Below are positions 44,971-57,738 of a stretch of 64,000 nt of DNA, in pieces; position 1 is the first letter of the stretch, and each line of letters begins with the position of its first letter. The notes beneath the pieces were generated by a model, which was not told the origin of the DNA, did not search any database, and saw only the letters and a program-made list of their open reading frames with translations. The position numbers and the translations under genes were made by a program. Where the stretch lies: assembly GCA_030549205.1 (NCBI GenBank), contig JAUKTV010000007.1, forward strand, positions 682,001 to 746,000, read 5' to 3'. The DNA comes from Apiosordaria backusii. Taxonomy: Eukaryota > Ascomycota > Sordariomycetes > Sordariales > Lasiosphaeriaceae.

Positions 44971-47900
44971 CGAGCGGCGTAGGCGCTTTTGGTGTGTCCG
45001 ATGTCAGTTACTGTAAAACCACCGTGAAAGCAGTTTTTCTTGGTATGTGTTTGCGGCAAACTCTAAGCGCCTGGCGCGCGCACCTTTGCGATGGAGGGGG
45101 GCAGACAAGAGCTGTTGGGCTCGTACTTCGGACTACATGTCCTTCCAAATCAATATTTTACTTGGTTGTACGACACCATCACGCGTCAATCGCCTACTTA
45201 AGCGCGCTTCTAGAAGCCGCCGATCGCTTGATGAGGGAAAACCAGAAGACTATTGAAGTTGTGCCGCAAAAGATCCTGCTCGTATGTTGAGGTTCCGAAT
45301 GTCTCCACAAGATGATGGTGTTGACTGCAGTCTCTTACATCAAGCCCCGAGAGAGTTGGAAGATTTTCATGTGGCACAGAAGGAGTAGCGTGAAAATCCG
45401 GAGGCTCGCCGCCGCCCGAGTTGGTGATGAGTGAGGTCTTGGAGCAGATGCGGGGTGACAACCCCTGACGCCATCTCCAGTGTTACTTTGGATTTGGGAA
45501 TTCGTTTCTGAAGGTATGACGCAGATGTTGGAGATTTTGGAATAGGCGATGATGCCTCTCAGAATATCTCAGCTCGGTACCGGCAAAGAAGGTGCCCCAA
45601 GATATCTGATAGTGGAGGGTCGACATCATGATTTGCCGGCAGCCAACAACTATTTTGGCATGCAGAAAGGGGGCCACTCGGCGCTTATTCAGAGCCAACA
45701 CCACCCAAAAACTCGTGGCAGCCCTGTCGACTGTTTCTTGCGTGCGCGCTGGAATGCAAGAAATCTGTAGCCGCGGGGAACACTGCAGTTGGTTGCTCCA
45801 GAAGTCGGTAGGCGGCCCGTTCGGGAAGGGCTTGTTGGCTTCAGTTCGTCCTGGTGCTCGGAGCTGTGTTGCCAAGTCGTGTCCGGAGTGTCTGAGTGAG
45901 GAGCAAACTGTGTCTGGTGTTGTTGGCAGTGTTGCTTCGTGATGTCTTGGTGGTCAGTTTGAGATCGCCGCTGTCGAGTGCTTGTGTAACTAGCAACCAC
46001 GCCGAGAGGGGCACACAAGATCAGTTTGCCTGCAAGTTTTTGGTGATGCCGAGCTGTTTAAGTCGGTGCCTGACACAGTATGACAAAGCCTTACGATGAC
46101 AGTATGCGATCGACGCAGTTTCAACTTGGTGCATGGAATCAGCACCGATAGCATGTTTCCTGCGGAGTTATAGTCCATCGGCGTGTTTTGTGAATTGCGT
46201 CCGTTCTGGCGATGTAAATGAGATTTCGACATTTGGTCACGAGATATTGGACACGAGAAAATCAAAACCTCAAGAGATTGCGAGACATAAAAAAAGAACT
46301 CGAAATAAGCTGTTGAGTGAGGGATCGCACACCTAGTACGATCCACATGGTATGGTAATGAGGTTATCGCCAAATCGGTGAATGTTTGCTCCTTGTCATG
46401 GCGGCGTGGGATGAGGTTGAGATTGCTGCGTGTGCCTGAGCTGAGATCCTTCGGCAGGTTCCCCTAGCTGTTTCGTCTTCAACTGCCGGCTGCGACAAGC
46501 AGGAGACAGGAGTCATTCAGCCTGGCCTTCTGAAAGGCTGGCCTTGGTTTGGCTTCGGAAGCACCGCGCATTGCTGGGCGATGCTGTGCCTCACACTCGG
46601 CTATCTGGCTGTCTTTGGTAGGGCAGACAGTTCGTCCGGGTGGACTCGTTGACTGCACCGCACGTGGCAAAAGCCACCAGAACGAGGATCCGGGTCAAGA
46701 GGGTGTTCTGTCATTCAGACCGTGTTGTTGGTGATCATGAACAATGACGGCTGGCCATTACACTACGGGCAGTGATGAAATCTTTTTCTGTCAAAAGTCT
46801 CATGTCGATGCGGGCCTGGGGCTGGTGCAAGATTCGCGTGCTCCCGTCTGACCAGATCTTCTACCTGCATGGCACAGACCCCATTTAAAGTGCTATATCC
46901 GGTCAGCTATTAGGTTGCTGTCTGCAGCAGGATAAAAATGACACTTCCCCCACCTGTTTCTTGCAGAGACGATTGACGCGCTGCCTGAAGCTGTAAAGTG
47001 CTGGCCTGGCCAGGCGCCCATTGCCAAGATGATTTCTGTTTAAGGTGGTCGAGATGCATTCAGATGAGGGGAAGACGTCGACGCCGGGAGACCCACCAGA
47101 GACCTCCGGCCCCGCTGAGGTCGGTGGCCTCGGGTTGCCAAGGCCCGAATCAAGGACACTGCCCCACTTGATCTGCCCAGAGATTCCACCAGGGCGCGTA
47201 ACCGAATTTAGCGTCCGCTGTCCTGATCGCAGAATGCACACCGGGAGGGAACGCTGGAGCCCCGCTGAACACTTTTTTTGAGGGGACCCCTCACCATCAC
47301 CTGCACTATCACCAGCAGCAACTTGACTTCATCACAACACACTTGGAAGTTTTCTGTCCTCCGCTGCATACCAGGTGATTATGGACTCGGAATCAGCGAT
47401 GTGGTACAAAATGTCGTGCCCGGTAGGACACAGAAAAGCTGCATACGAACATGTACCGTTCCTACATTAGGGCTGGGTCCATCGCGTCTTCCTCCGGCAA
47501 TTGCGAGAGGGGATGCATCGTGGGGTGCCTTCACCAAGAACCTGAGCAAAGTGATCCTTCGTCTTCAGTGATTCTTCCCCGCAACTCGACATCTTGGACA
47601 TAAACGGACTCCTCTTTTTATCACACCGTTTCTCCCAAATCTAGCAAAGTAACCAGCCACCACCTGCAGCAACATGCTCTACACTAAACCAAGGAAACAC
47701 CGAGCTGCTCGGCAGGTTGGCGGCGCTTAGGGAAGCCATCCCGTTGGCTACCCTCTTTTCATCAGCCTATTTCACCGTTTTCCCCAGCTCAGAACGGCCG
47801 CCCAGAATAGCTCTCGGCCACAGCAACCATCCCCACGTGGATGGACGGTACTCCCCTGTAGATTCGGGCACTGCTGACGTCCCCTCCCTCCGTTGATGTC

Positions 47901-48134
47901 TTGCTGGATCGAATCTACTCTTCCCGTCTTGGTGCTTGTGATTCGGAAAGGGGGTAGAATATTCTCCCATTTGTGGCAGCTTTCACATATCATTTTGCAA
48001 ATACAATGATTGACGACACCGGCTTATAACGAATGCGCTTGAATTGTTTGGAGAGACTGGATTCGAAGTGACTACCAGGTCGATTTGGACTTCCCAACTG
48101 AGAGCGAGGGGTAATAACGGCGCGGTTGCCCACC
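44971..48134. other. 3.2-kb divergent intergenic region
   Basis: Separates the membrane-protein gene (minus) from the amidase gene (plus). Short frames occur on both strands without motifs or codon bias. A possible missing 5' exon of the membrane-protein gene could lie near 45000-45100. No repeats or RNA genes are recognised. Confidence 0.5.
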
Positions 48135-51100
48135 ATGAAGATTGCCTGTCTACAGTTTGCGCCCCAGGTCGGGGACGTTGACAACAACCTCAACCGCGCT
48201 GATGCTGTTCTTAACAAGGCGCGCCCGGGCGATCTTGACAATTTGGACTTACTTGTTTTACCAGAGCTTGCTTTTACCGGTATGTATTGCCTGGTGCTTT
48301 ATATTCTTCCCAGATCACACACACAGCAGAGGTACTAATAGCAACTTAAGGCTACAACTTCAAGTCTCTACAACATATCTCACCCTGTCTAGAGCGCCGT
48401 GACTCCGGAATCAGCTCTCTCTGGGCTCGGACGACTGCTTTAAAACACGATTGCGCTGTTGTCGTTGGATACCCTGAAAAGGTGGACGTGAGCGCGAGGT
48501 GGCCAACGTCTCCCGAATACTACAATTCAGCTCTCATCGTGAACCGAGATGGCGACACAGTTGGAAACTACAGGAAGTCACATCTATACTACACCGATGA
48601 AACCTGGGCTCTTGAAGGACGGGATGGCTTCTATCAAGGCAATGTTTCGGGTCTTGGGGATGTTGCGTTGGGTATCTGTACCGACATAAAGTATGTTTCT
48701 TCCCATCATTTCTCTTTCGGGATCTTCCTAACAACACCCAGCCCATATCAACTAGAGACGCCATGGGATGCCTTCGAATTCGGGTTCCATATCATGGAGG
48801 CGCAAGCAAATGTGGTCATAGTGACCATGGCCTGGCAATCTCAACAAGATCCCGGCCAATACACCCGCCGACCTAACGAGCCAGATCTCGAGGCCCTGGT
48901 GTACTGGGTCCAGCGCCTTGAACCTTTAATTCGAGCGGAAACTGAGGATGAGATCATCGTCGTCTTTTGCAACAGGACCGGTATCGAAGACGACGTCATG
49001 TACACAGGAACCAGTGCTGTCTTGGGTATCAGAGGAGGAGAAGTCTTCGTATATGGAGTCCTGGGCCGTGGAGTGAAGGAGTTGCTTCTGGTTGACACAG
49101 ATCTGCCACCGATCAGCAAGCTGACCGATGCTTCTGGGGTCGAGGCTGAGAACCCTTATGCTGAAGAGACAGATGCCGAGACGGAACCTGTCAAGCGGCG
49201 TGCACAAGCACTTGAGATTCAGATTCCAGTCAAAGAGACACCAAAAGAACATCCGATCTCGCTACCGATAAGTGCCCGAGCAGAGGCTATATCGGCAACC
49301 CCCAAGTCTGCGTCATCGGCTAGATTACCATGGCTCGCACCAGCAGAGCCGACAGCTCAGAGTCCCGGCAACCCACGATCACCCACTCGACTGCAGATAC
49401 CTACAACCCCGGCGCGGCCTGTTGCGGAAGAGTTCACCCTGATAGACAGCGCCATTGCGGAAGACATTGTTATCCCCACCGCAAGATCATCACGCACCCC
49501 AAGTCCAGACCTAAAAGCAGCATCACGCCCCTCTAGACTGTCAATACCGACTACTCCATGGAGATTTCGGGATAAGGCAAGCCCTTACCCCTGGCAATAC
49601 CGAGATGGCTCGCAGTCGGCTGTCTTTGGTGGAGGGGCGTGCATGACGCCAATAACCCCGTTCGAGGTCGAGGAAGGATGGTTGGGGACACCCATTGACG
49701 CTAAGCCCCCGAATTGGTATTGGAAACACGACCACTCGCTCTCTGCCGTCAAAGAGTCCATACAAGAGGAAGAAGAGGTGTCACCAGGGAATCCACTTAA
49801 GCCCGCACAGCAAAAAGCCAAACCTTCGCTTTCACCTCAGGAAGAGCAGAAAGAGCCGTCAAAGACACAACCAGACACCTCCCACGGGAACACTAACGTC
49901 CGTGACGCAACACCAATCGACACCGAACCCCCAAACTGGTACTGGAAACATGAGCCAACACTATCTTCCCTCAATGAAACAGTTCAGGAAGAGCCGGAAG
50001 AAGACGAGCCTAAACCAGACAAAGGTCAACCAAAACAAACCCAACCAAAGCAGTCCACCAACACCAGCGCAGCAGAGGACACCTGGGTCGCAACACCAAT
50101 AGATGAAGAACCTCCAGATTGGTATTGGAAGCACGAACAAACCCTCCCTTCCCTCAATGAATCCGCCCTCGAAGAGGAGGAATCAGAGTCAGAGCGATCA
50201 CCCCAACCATCACCCCCCTTAGATATCCAAGAGTCTTATCAATCGTCCGACTGGGCAGAACTCTCCTCCGTCCTAGCCAGCTTCAAAATCCACCCCAAGT
50301 CGGCCCTGAACAATAACATCCGGAACAATATTGGGCATGATCTTGCTTCGGAAAGACCTAGCTCGCCCAAGTCAAGGAACGCGAGTCGGTCAAGGGGGGC
50401 GTATACTTCTTCGGAAGGGTACGGCTGGGACCAAGCCCAATCCCAATTCCAAGCCCAGCCATTGGATTCCGTCCCAAATACCCGCAATCCGAGCATACCT
50501 AGATCCCAGTCTATCATCAATGCTGCTCGCCGCCCATCATCCCGTCTCCGGCACGTCATCTCAGCAGATGACGGCTTCTCCGACGAGGATGATCACCTGG
50601 ATGATAGCCGCGGTCGGGGACGCAATGCTTCTATTACTGCAGCCCACCAGCAGACTTTCACATCTAGATATCGCAGTGTAAGCCGCGGTCGACAGCCCGG
50701 TCCGGCTATGGGGGTGAGAGGGGTGGGGACTTCGGTTGAGCGGTCTGGGTCGAGGAGGAGAGTCTTGCTACAAGAAAAATATTCGCAGCAAGAGCGGGGA
50801 CGGGATGATACACCCCCTCCACCGCTGCATAAGCCGAGTATTGACTACTCCTCCCTACCCAACTGGCCGTTTCCTTCTTCATCAACTGAAGAGATGATTG
50901 GAAAAGGAGTGGTGGGCACGTCATCAGCTGTTTCGGTGGTGTCAGGGGTAACAGTGGACGACGATGATGACCTCCACAACCCAGAAACGCCGAAGTTGGT
51001 GGCGAATATGGGTATGGCTATCTCCCCGGTTGATGAGTATGAGGAGTATGGGTATGAGCATGAGTATACAAGATCGGGGATACTATCAGGGGATGGGGGG

Positions 51101-51154
51101 TGGAATCATGCTTCGGGAGGGTGGGCAGGGAGTGCGGCGAGTTTGCTGAATTAG
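48135..51154 (+). CDS. nta1: Protein N-terminal amidase (Nta1) with long C-terminal extension
   Basis: A nitrilase-fold enzyme that deamidates N-terminal Asn/Gln and feeds proteins to the Arg/N-degron pathway. Exons 48135..48279, 48351..48690 and 48742..51154 give 965 residues. The catalytic triad is visible: E44 in LPELAF, K124 in NYRKSHLYYTDE and C158 in LGICTDINPY, the last spanning the second splice. The catalytic domain ends near residue 325. Yeast Nta1 has about 460 residues; here some 600 disordered residues follow. They include three copies of a TPID-PP-WYWKH motif (starting at 478, 552 and 613), each followed by L-S-LNE and an acidic run, then Ser/Arg-rich sequence (SRSRGAY, VSRGRQPG). 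The second intron is 51 nt, divisible by three and stop-free, so retention would insert 17 residues next to the active site. The tail function is unknown. Confidence 0.88.
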
Positions 51155-53649
51155 GAGTGGGAGAAGAGGAGGGCGGAGAGGGAGGGTGTTAGAGGGGGAC
51201 GGGTATGAAATGATTTATGTGATGAATAATGATGATATTGCTTTGATGCGTTTGTGCCTTTTGGATGATACCATTTTGTTGGGGAATAGCATGGTTTATG
51301 TTTTTATGTATAGCAGTTGACATTTTCACCACATGTAAACAAGAGTCAATCCTTTTTTGAAGTCTTTGCCACCTACCTTCAACAAACTTGCAAGCTGGGG
51401 TCAAATTATCGTGATTGGTACCGTAAACCTATCATAACTCGTGAACTTCATTAGGCTTGGGATAATTCCGAACATAAGTGCCGGTAAGGCTTCCCTATCT
51501 ATCGTAGTAACAATATATACTGCTCTGTGCAACATCCAACAAAATGAAAGTAAGCATCGTCATGCTTTTGTCGGTGCTCGGTTGGCAGAAAGGGGCAGGA
51601 GATCCAGAGCTCTAAACCTCCTCAGCAACAGATAAGAGGGGTCTAGTGATGTGGTCCCCTTATTGAGTAGCGGGTCGAAAGAACTGGTGGGTGGCCCGCC
51701 GATGGGGGTCTCTGGCTTGCTGGCTTGCTGCTCCTGTATGTACAAGTCCACGTGCAGGTCTTATCTCATCCACTTGGTTGATACATAGCGTAAACAGCCG
51801 ACCGAACCGAGGAGGGCAAGTTGAGAGCTTCCTCACTCGGCAGTTTCCATCCTGTTCTTCAGTCTCGGCGTGCTTAGGCACCGCTGTGAAATCCTCCAAC
51901 TTGTGATCACAGCGATAGTTTTCTGCATGTTGTCGGAGACACCCCCATCCCCTGACTCGGCGCCTTGTTGTGTGTGTTGATGACATCCAAGAAAGGATGT
52001 TTACTTAACCGCTGACATGGAGCCAGTCTTAACATTCTCACCTTGGTCATGTATGTGCATGTACAAACCTTTCACACTGCAGCTAGGTATGGTGGGGAAC
52101 AAATAGAAAATGTGAATGGAGATTTCTCGCTTCAAGCGCCATCACCACCACAGTCCTCATTCTGACTTGTCCTGTTCCACCACTATCACTGTCACAGTTA
52201 TCACAGACATCACACAAATCAAGCTTCTCGTACTCCATACATACACTACCTACCTACCCCTTCCCCCTGAAAAGCACAGACGGAACTTCGGCAGTCCAAA
52301 GAGGGGAAAAGAGAGAAAAGGGGGGGAGGAGATGGGAGAACCCGACAGTTTGGTTTTGCCGCTTTTTGATTGGCATTTCCTTGGTTGGTGAGCAATAAGT
52401 TGATCTGTTGGTTCGGCCTTGGTCCAATAGCATGTGCAGCACCTTGCTTGAGTGATTAGAATTTGGTGGAAATTCATCTATTTGACAGTGGGTGGTTGAT
52501 GCGCTGCATGCATGACGGACGTGCTCGGCGCGTTGCCTGTGAAATGTGGTTGTTGTGGATGATGGTTTGGGGGAGGACCAAAGGCTTGGGAATGGAGATA
52601 CCTACCTGAGGAAAGATGCACAAGAGGAGACGGAGACACAAACCACCGCGACAGGACACAGCAGATGTCAGTTGATGCCGGTGCTGGGCCCGGGAGATGC
52701 GGCCTGCTTTAGTGATAGGAGAGGTGTCGATTGGTGGTGAGGTGCTCACCGGATTTGAGCAGTTGGGTTTGGGGGCCGGATGTGGGTGAGCGAGTGTGTG
52801 AAGAGAACTTCAGCTGGTTCCCTATCGGGAAAGGAGTGGGTCACGGGGAAAAGAGCGTGCCAATCACAACGGGAGGGTTGGTGAACTCGCAGGGGCCCTT
52901 GCATCGACAGCGACCTTCTGCGGCCGCTCACTGGTCAATGCTGCTGAGCACATGCATTGCTAGCGTGCGACCTGTGCCGTCCAGCGGCTTGAATCTTCTT
53001 GACCCAGAGTGACGATCGCTGGCCTAGGGGCAGTGATGGAGGTGAGCATTTTCAAACAGTGCAAGACAGCCCCCAATCACACCAACCACTGCCCGCCACC
53101 TTCAATGCGTGAACAAGACCCCCAGGGGGGCCTGGAACGGCTGAGTCCGGTCCAGTCCAGCTGCTCTGTTTCCCTTCCATCACCAACATCTCGTCACTGT
53201 CACACCTGCAAGTTGTCTTGTCACTCACTGTTTGTGTTCTGTTCTTCCAGCTTCCAGTTTCCAGTTTCCAGATTTCTGCTCAAGCTTCCGGACACAAGTG
53301 CGCGCTTAACCTGACATCCAAGATCGAAGCGCGTTTCGCCTCTGTTTCTGTTTCCTTCATCAGATACTCAGTATAATACCGTCAACTCGTGCCACCAAGA
53401 GAGAAAGAGGCAGGTCGGAATGTCACACAGATTCCCGTAACTGCAGAGCTGCATCATTGGATTGGACCCCCGCACCGCATATTCAGGGCCCGGAAGGACG
53501 GCGAGACGGCAGAACCCAGCATTCGGTTTTTCTGCAACTGCAACCAAACATAAACTTAGACGCCACGCATCACCACAGCCAGCCATCATCGTTATCAACT
53601 CCTCCATCTGGTTGCTTCTGCTGCGTGGAGGAGGGTTATTAAAGGCAGC
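51155..53649. other. 2.5-kb intergenic region
   Basis: Contains the amidase 3' flank and the promoter of the next gene. TACCTACC words lie near 52248-52260, and short TTCCAGT tandem words at about 53247-53272. No gene is supported. Confidence 0.5.
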
Positions 53650-55313
53650 ATGCCATCCACCACTGCCCGTCTTGCCCTCGCGGCTCTCGTGACGGTCACC
53701 ACCTCACCGCTGGCAGCCGACGCTCTTCTGGGCACACCTGGATCACCATGCGAGCAACACTGCAACACTCAGCAGGACCACACAGCGCCGGATGAGATTG
53801 TCTGCGACAGGGGCAGCATTGGAAAGACGGCGAACGGCATTGTATGGGAGAACTGCATCAATTGCCAACTCAGAAGCAATTATACCTCTGGAACCATGTC
53901 AGACCAGGCTGCTCTCATCTGTATGTTTCTTCTGTTTTGTTGTCAACCACGAATGGCAAGACTGATGCTAACGGTCTCAGACAACCTTCGATTTGCCATG
54001 AACACATGTCTATGGCATAGTGGTGACAGCACACCATGCACCGGATCGTAAGTAAACACCCAAGTGTGCCTTGCCCGGGCCACGCCGCAATCCTCCGCAA
54101 TCCTCCCGTAAACCCCAACATGCCTCCGTGCTGACAGTGCCTCAGGACAGCATGCGGCCCGCTAGAAGATGCCGTAGACTACCGGAGGAATGACACCTCT
54201 GGCGTGGACCCATATGGATTTTGCAGTAAATGGGAAGAGGATTTTATCCCAAAGTGCTCGCCTTGTGTGGTAGGCGAGCAACGGGGGCGCGGCCTCTTCC
54301 TCAACAACTACCTCTGGATTCTCGAGGCCGCCTGTGAGCAAAAGCCCGAGCCGGGGTATACCATCGCCATCCAAGGCGAGGTTTTTGGCGAAAACACTGT
54401 CACTATCGTCCCACCAGAGACCACCCTCGTCGGGGTCCCAACACCAGATTACGGGCCTGTTTCACTGGGTGCCCGTGTGGGTATCGCCTTTGGTGGCATC
54501 GCCCTCCTTCTTGTTCTTGCCGGTTTCTTCATCGTCTGCAACGGTAAGCGAAGGAGACGTGCCTTTTTGCGTGACCTCGAGAAGCGCCATGCCCAAGCCA
54601 ACAACCGGTACGGTGGAGGTGGAGGTGATATGTTTGAGACTCCCGTCAGTCAACGACCACTTAGAGGGTGGGAGAACGAGAGCCCGATCTCTGCAGCTAC
54701 GGAAGCGACCGAACGAACCCTCCCACGATACATCTCGCCCTATACGAGCACTTACAACAGCCCCATCTCAGGCCCAGGGGGCTCGGCAACAGTAGCGGCG
54801 AACTGGCCATCATTATCACCCCAGCAAATGCACAGCCAGAGACTGGATCAATTATTACAACAATCACCAGCCCATGGCTCTCCACCACCAGCCTTTACGC
54901 AGTGGCCTTCAGCCGGACAGGAGAAGGTCCTTATGCAAACGTACACACAACACGAGAAGCGGCAAAATGAAATCGCCATCGGCCTGGCATTGGGAGGTGA
55001 TGAGGCAAGCCTGCGAAGCAAGCCATCAAATGGAACCATGAACACCGATCGTTATGGGTATCCAGTCGAGGACAAGGGCAAGCAACGAGACGAAGTGTAT
55101 GAGTTGCGAGAGGTGGAAAGCCCATATAACGGCCAGGCTGGGGAAGGGATGATACATGGACATGGGAGTAACAATCCTTACTACCAAATGCCTTCTCCAC
55201 CACAGGCACCGGTGCTGCATCATCCTGGATATGGGAGGGCTCATGGGAGTAGACCTGGGTCAGGGGATAAGGCCGTGACGGGGTTAGGGTTGCATACTGT
55301 GCCTGTCTCATGA
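53650..55313 (+). CDS. Cysteine-rich single-pass membrane protein, paralog 1 (LPXTG-like fungal family)
   Basis: Exons 53650..53920, 53981..54047 and 54146..55313 splice in phase to 501 residues. A signal peptide (about 1-26, ending near LAADALLG) is followed by an ectodomain with paired cysteines: SPCEQHCN, EIVCDRG, WENCINCQL, YNLRFAMNTCLW, TACGPLEDAV and FIPKCSPCV. One membrane helix (VGIAFGGIALLLVLAGFFIVC) and a basic stop-transfer block KRRRRAF lead into a disordered tail rich in Gln/Ser/Pro/Gly. The architecture and cysteine pattern match a fungal surface-protein family sometimes labelled LPXTG-domain proteins; its role is not established, though surface sensing is plausible. A clear paralog lies at 62783, sharing the first intron position and phase just before YN-R-A. 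Confidence 0.82.
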
Positions 55314-56195
55314 TAGAAAGAGGAAGGATGTGTGTTTTTGTTGATTTTTGGTTTGAATTGTTTGAGCTATAATACCCGCCCCTGATGTATAAGGGGGCAT
55401 TGGAGTTGGGCTTTGAAAGATACCTGGTGTTTCTTGGCGATTTTTGATACAGTGTATAGGATATGGGTATATATTTGGGAGGAGAATTGGTTGATTGCCT
55501 TTGCCCTCGGTTTGGGGCATACTGCTCGGTAGTATGAAAGGTCCTCCAGATGGGGCTGTCTGTAGAGTATGGCCATGAGATCAGATTACATTACAACTCT
55601 CATTTTTCAAAGAAATCATCTGTGGCTCTGCTTTTAGTGAAGATGAAGGGAATTTGGGTTACACAGCGCTGCTCATGCCTCTATGCTTCCAATGTTCAAT
55701 TCCATTGTCAAGTTTGAATGGTGTCCAAGAGGAGTGAGAACGGATGGGTCCGAGCTCCCCTCAACACCGAATATATGCATATCCGATAACGATAACGAGA
55801 CTCGAAGCGGCGCCATGCCTACTTCGGCTAGCGCCTCCACGCCACGCTAAACGGCTTCCCCACAAATCATCTTTTTGGCCTTCGTAAGAAAAATTTTGGA
55901 GAGCTTCACTCTGGGCTTCTCTTGGGAAACCATCATCTCGACAACACACGGTGGAAAATCGTGCGGCTCCTGAGACCTCATCCTACCAGACAGCCGTCCG
56001 AATCGTGAGCCCTTTCATTCACGGACCACCCATATCATCCCTTTTTTCCAATTCTTTTTCTCTGTCGCAATCCAGCGCGTCAAACATACCCCCTTCTCGA
56101 CTAACCCAGCTTAGTCCCCCGCTAATCCTCACTTTCGTGGCCGACAAGCTCGATCGCGAACTGAAATACCGAGTCGCGATATAACCAGATCAACA
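55314..56195. other. Intergenic region upstream of cbf5
   Basis: Holds the 3' flank of the membrane-protein gene and the cbf5 promoter. A pyrimidine-rich tract (about 56040-56075) precedes the cbf5 start by about 120-155 nt. No gene is seen. Confidence 0.55.
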
Positions 56196-57738
56196 ATGTC
56201 TGTCTCAAAAGATATCATCTTGCCCTCCGCGGCGCCGGTGACTCCCGTCAAGGACGGTGACTTCCCTCTCCTCCTGAAGAACTACAACGACTTGCTCGTT
56301 CGCACCAACCACTGGACCCCTATCCCGGCCGGTTCTGCCCCCTACAGCCGCGATATCAAGTCGTACATCTCCAGCGGTGTCATCAATCTCGATAAGCCCT
56401 CCAACCCTTCCTCCCATGAGGTCGTCGCGTGGCTCAAGCGTATGCTCCGGTACGTTGCGAAAAGTAGAGGAAAATAGGTGGGAGAGTGTGGCTAACGAAA
56501 TTTGCGTTGCAGTGTTGAGAAGACCGGACACTCTGGTACCCTTGATCCCAAAGTTACTGGCTGCTTGAGTATGTATTATTATTTTTCGCGCAATTGGAGT
56601 GTCGGTGGCATGGTTGCTAATATGGTGGGTAAACAGTTGTCTGCGTTGACCGCGCTACCCGCCTCGTCAAGGCCCAGCAAGGTGCCGGTAAGGAGTACGT
56701 CTGCGTTATTCGTCTCCACGACAAGGTTCCCGGCGGCGAGGCTGCTTTCGCCCAGGCCCTCGAGACCCTCACTGGTGCTCTCTTCCAGCGCCCCCTCTTA
56801 TTTCCGCCGTCAAGCGCCAGCTCCGTATTCGTACCATCCACGAGAGCAAGTTGATCGAGTTCGACAACGACCGCCACCTCGGTGTCTTCTGGGTTTCCTG
56901 CGAGGCAGGTACCTACATCCGTACTCTCTGCGTCCACCTTGGTCTTCTCCTCGGTGTTGGCGCTCACATGCAGGAGCTGCGCCGTGTTCGCTCTGGTGTC
57001 ATGTCCGAAGACGATGGCAAGCTTGTCACTCTTCACGATGTTCTGGATGCTCAGTGGGCCTATGACAATGGTGGCGACGAGACCCTTCTCCGCAAGGTCA
57101 TTCACCCCCTCGAGACTCTCTTGTGCACATACAAGCGCTTGGTCGTTAAGGACTCCGCTGTCAACGCTGTCTGTTACGGTGCCAAGCTTATGCTGCCTGG
57201 TCTGTTGAGATACTCCAAGGACATTGAGGTCCACGAGGAGGTTGTTCTCATCACCACCAAGGGCGAGGCTATTGCTATTGGTATCGCGCAGATGAGCACT
57301 GTTGAGATGTCGACCTGCGATCACGGTGTCGTCGCCAAGGTCAAGCGCTGCATCATGGAGCGCGACCTCTACCCCCGCCGCTGGGGTCTCGGCCCTACTG
57401 CCATCGAGAAGAAGAAGCTCAAGTCCGATGGTAAGCTCGACAAGTACGGTCGCGTCAACGAGAGCACGCCCGCCGCGTGGAAGTCTGGGTACAAGGATTA
57501 CTCCGAGGCTCAGCAGGGATCTGAGGCTGCCGCTCAAGAGGCGGCTGCCCCTCCTACCCCCGCTCCGGCTGCGCCTGTTTCCGAGCCGGCCGCTTCGTCG
57601 CCTGTGAAGGAGGATAAGGACAAGAAGCGCAAGAGCAAGCACGAGGGCGAGACGGCCGAGGAGAAGGCTGAGCGTAAGAGGCTTAAGAAGGAGAAGAAGG
57701 AGAAGAAGTCCAAGAAGGATGCTGAGGACAGCGACTAA
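56196..57738 (+). CDS. cbf5: H/ACA snoRNP pseudouridine synthase Cbf5 (dyskerin), with a one-base frame break
   Basis: The catalytic subunit of H/ACA snoRNPs, making rRNA pseudouridines in the nucleolus. Exons 56196..56449, 56514..56569 and 56637..57738. The N-terminal dyskerin-like segment, GVINLDKPSNPSSHEVVAW and GHSGTLDPKVTGCL (catalytic Asp about D96) are present. So are CVDRATRLVKAQQGAGKEYV, the CEAGTYIRTLCVHLGLLLGVG block, MQELRRVRSGVM and a PUA domain (LVVKDSAVNAVCYGAKLMLPG). The KKE-rich nuclear tail is typical. In exon 3, between FQRP and LISAVKRQLRIRT, the frame breaks: after CAGCG there are five C residues where the family protein needs six (about 56791-56795). With one more base the protein is 470 residues. 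Because the gene is essential and both sides are perfectly conserved, a homopolymer consensus error is by far the likeliest cause. Confidence 0.93.

Noticed and set aside
48040..48090. Minus-strand TTCGAATCC resembling a tRNA B box
   Set aside because: No acceptor or anticodon stem can be drawn around it.
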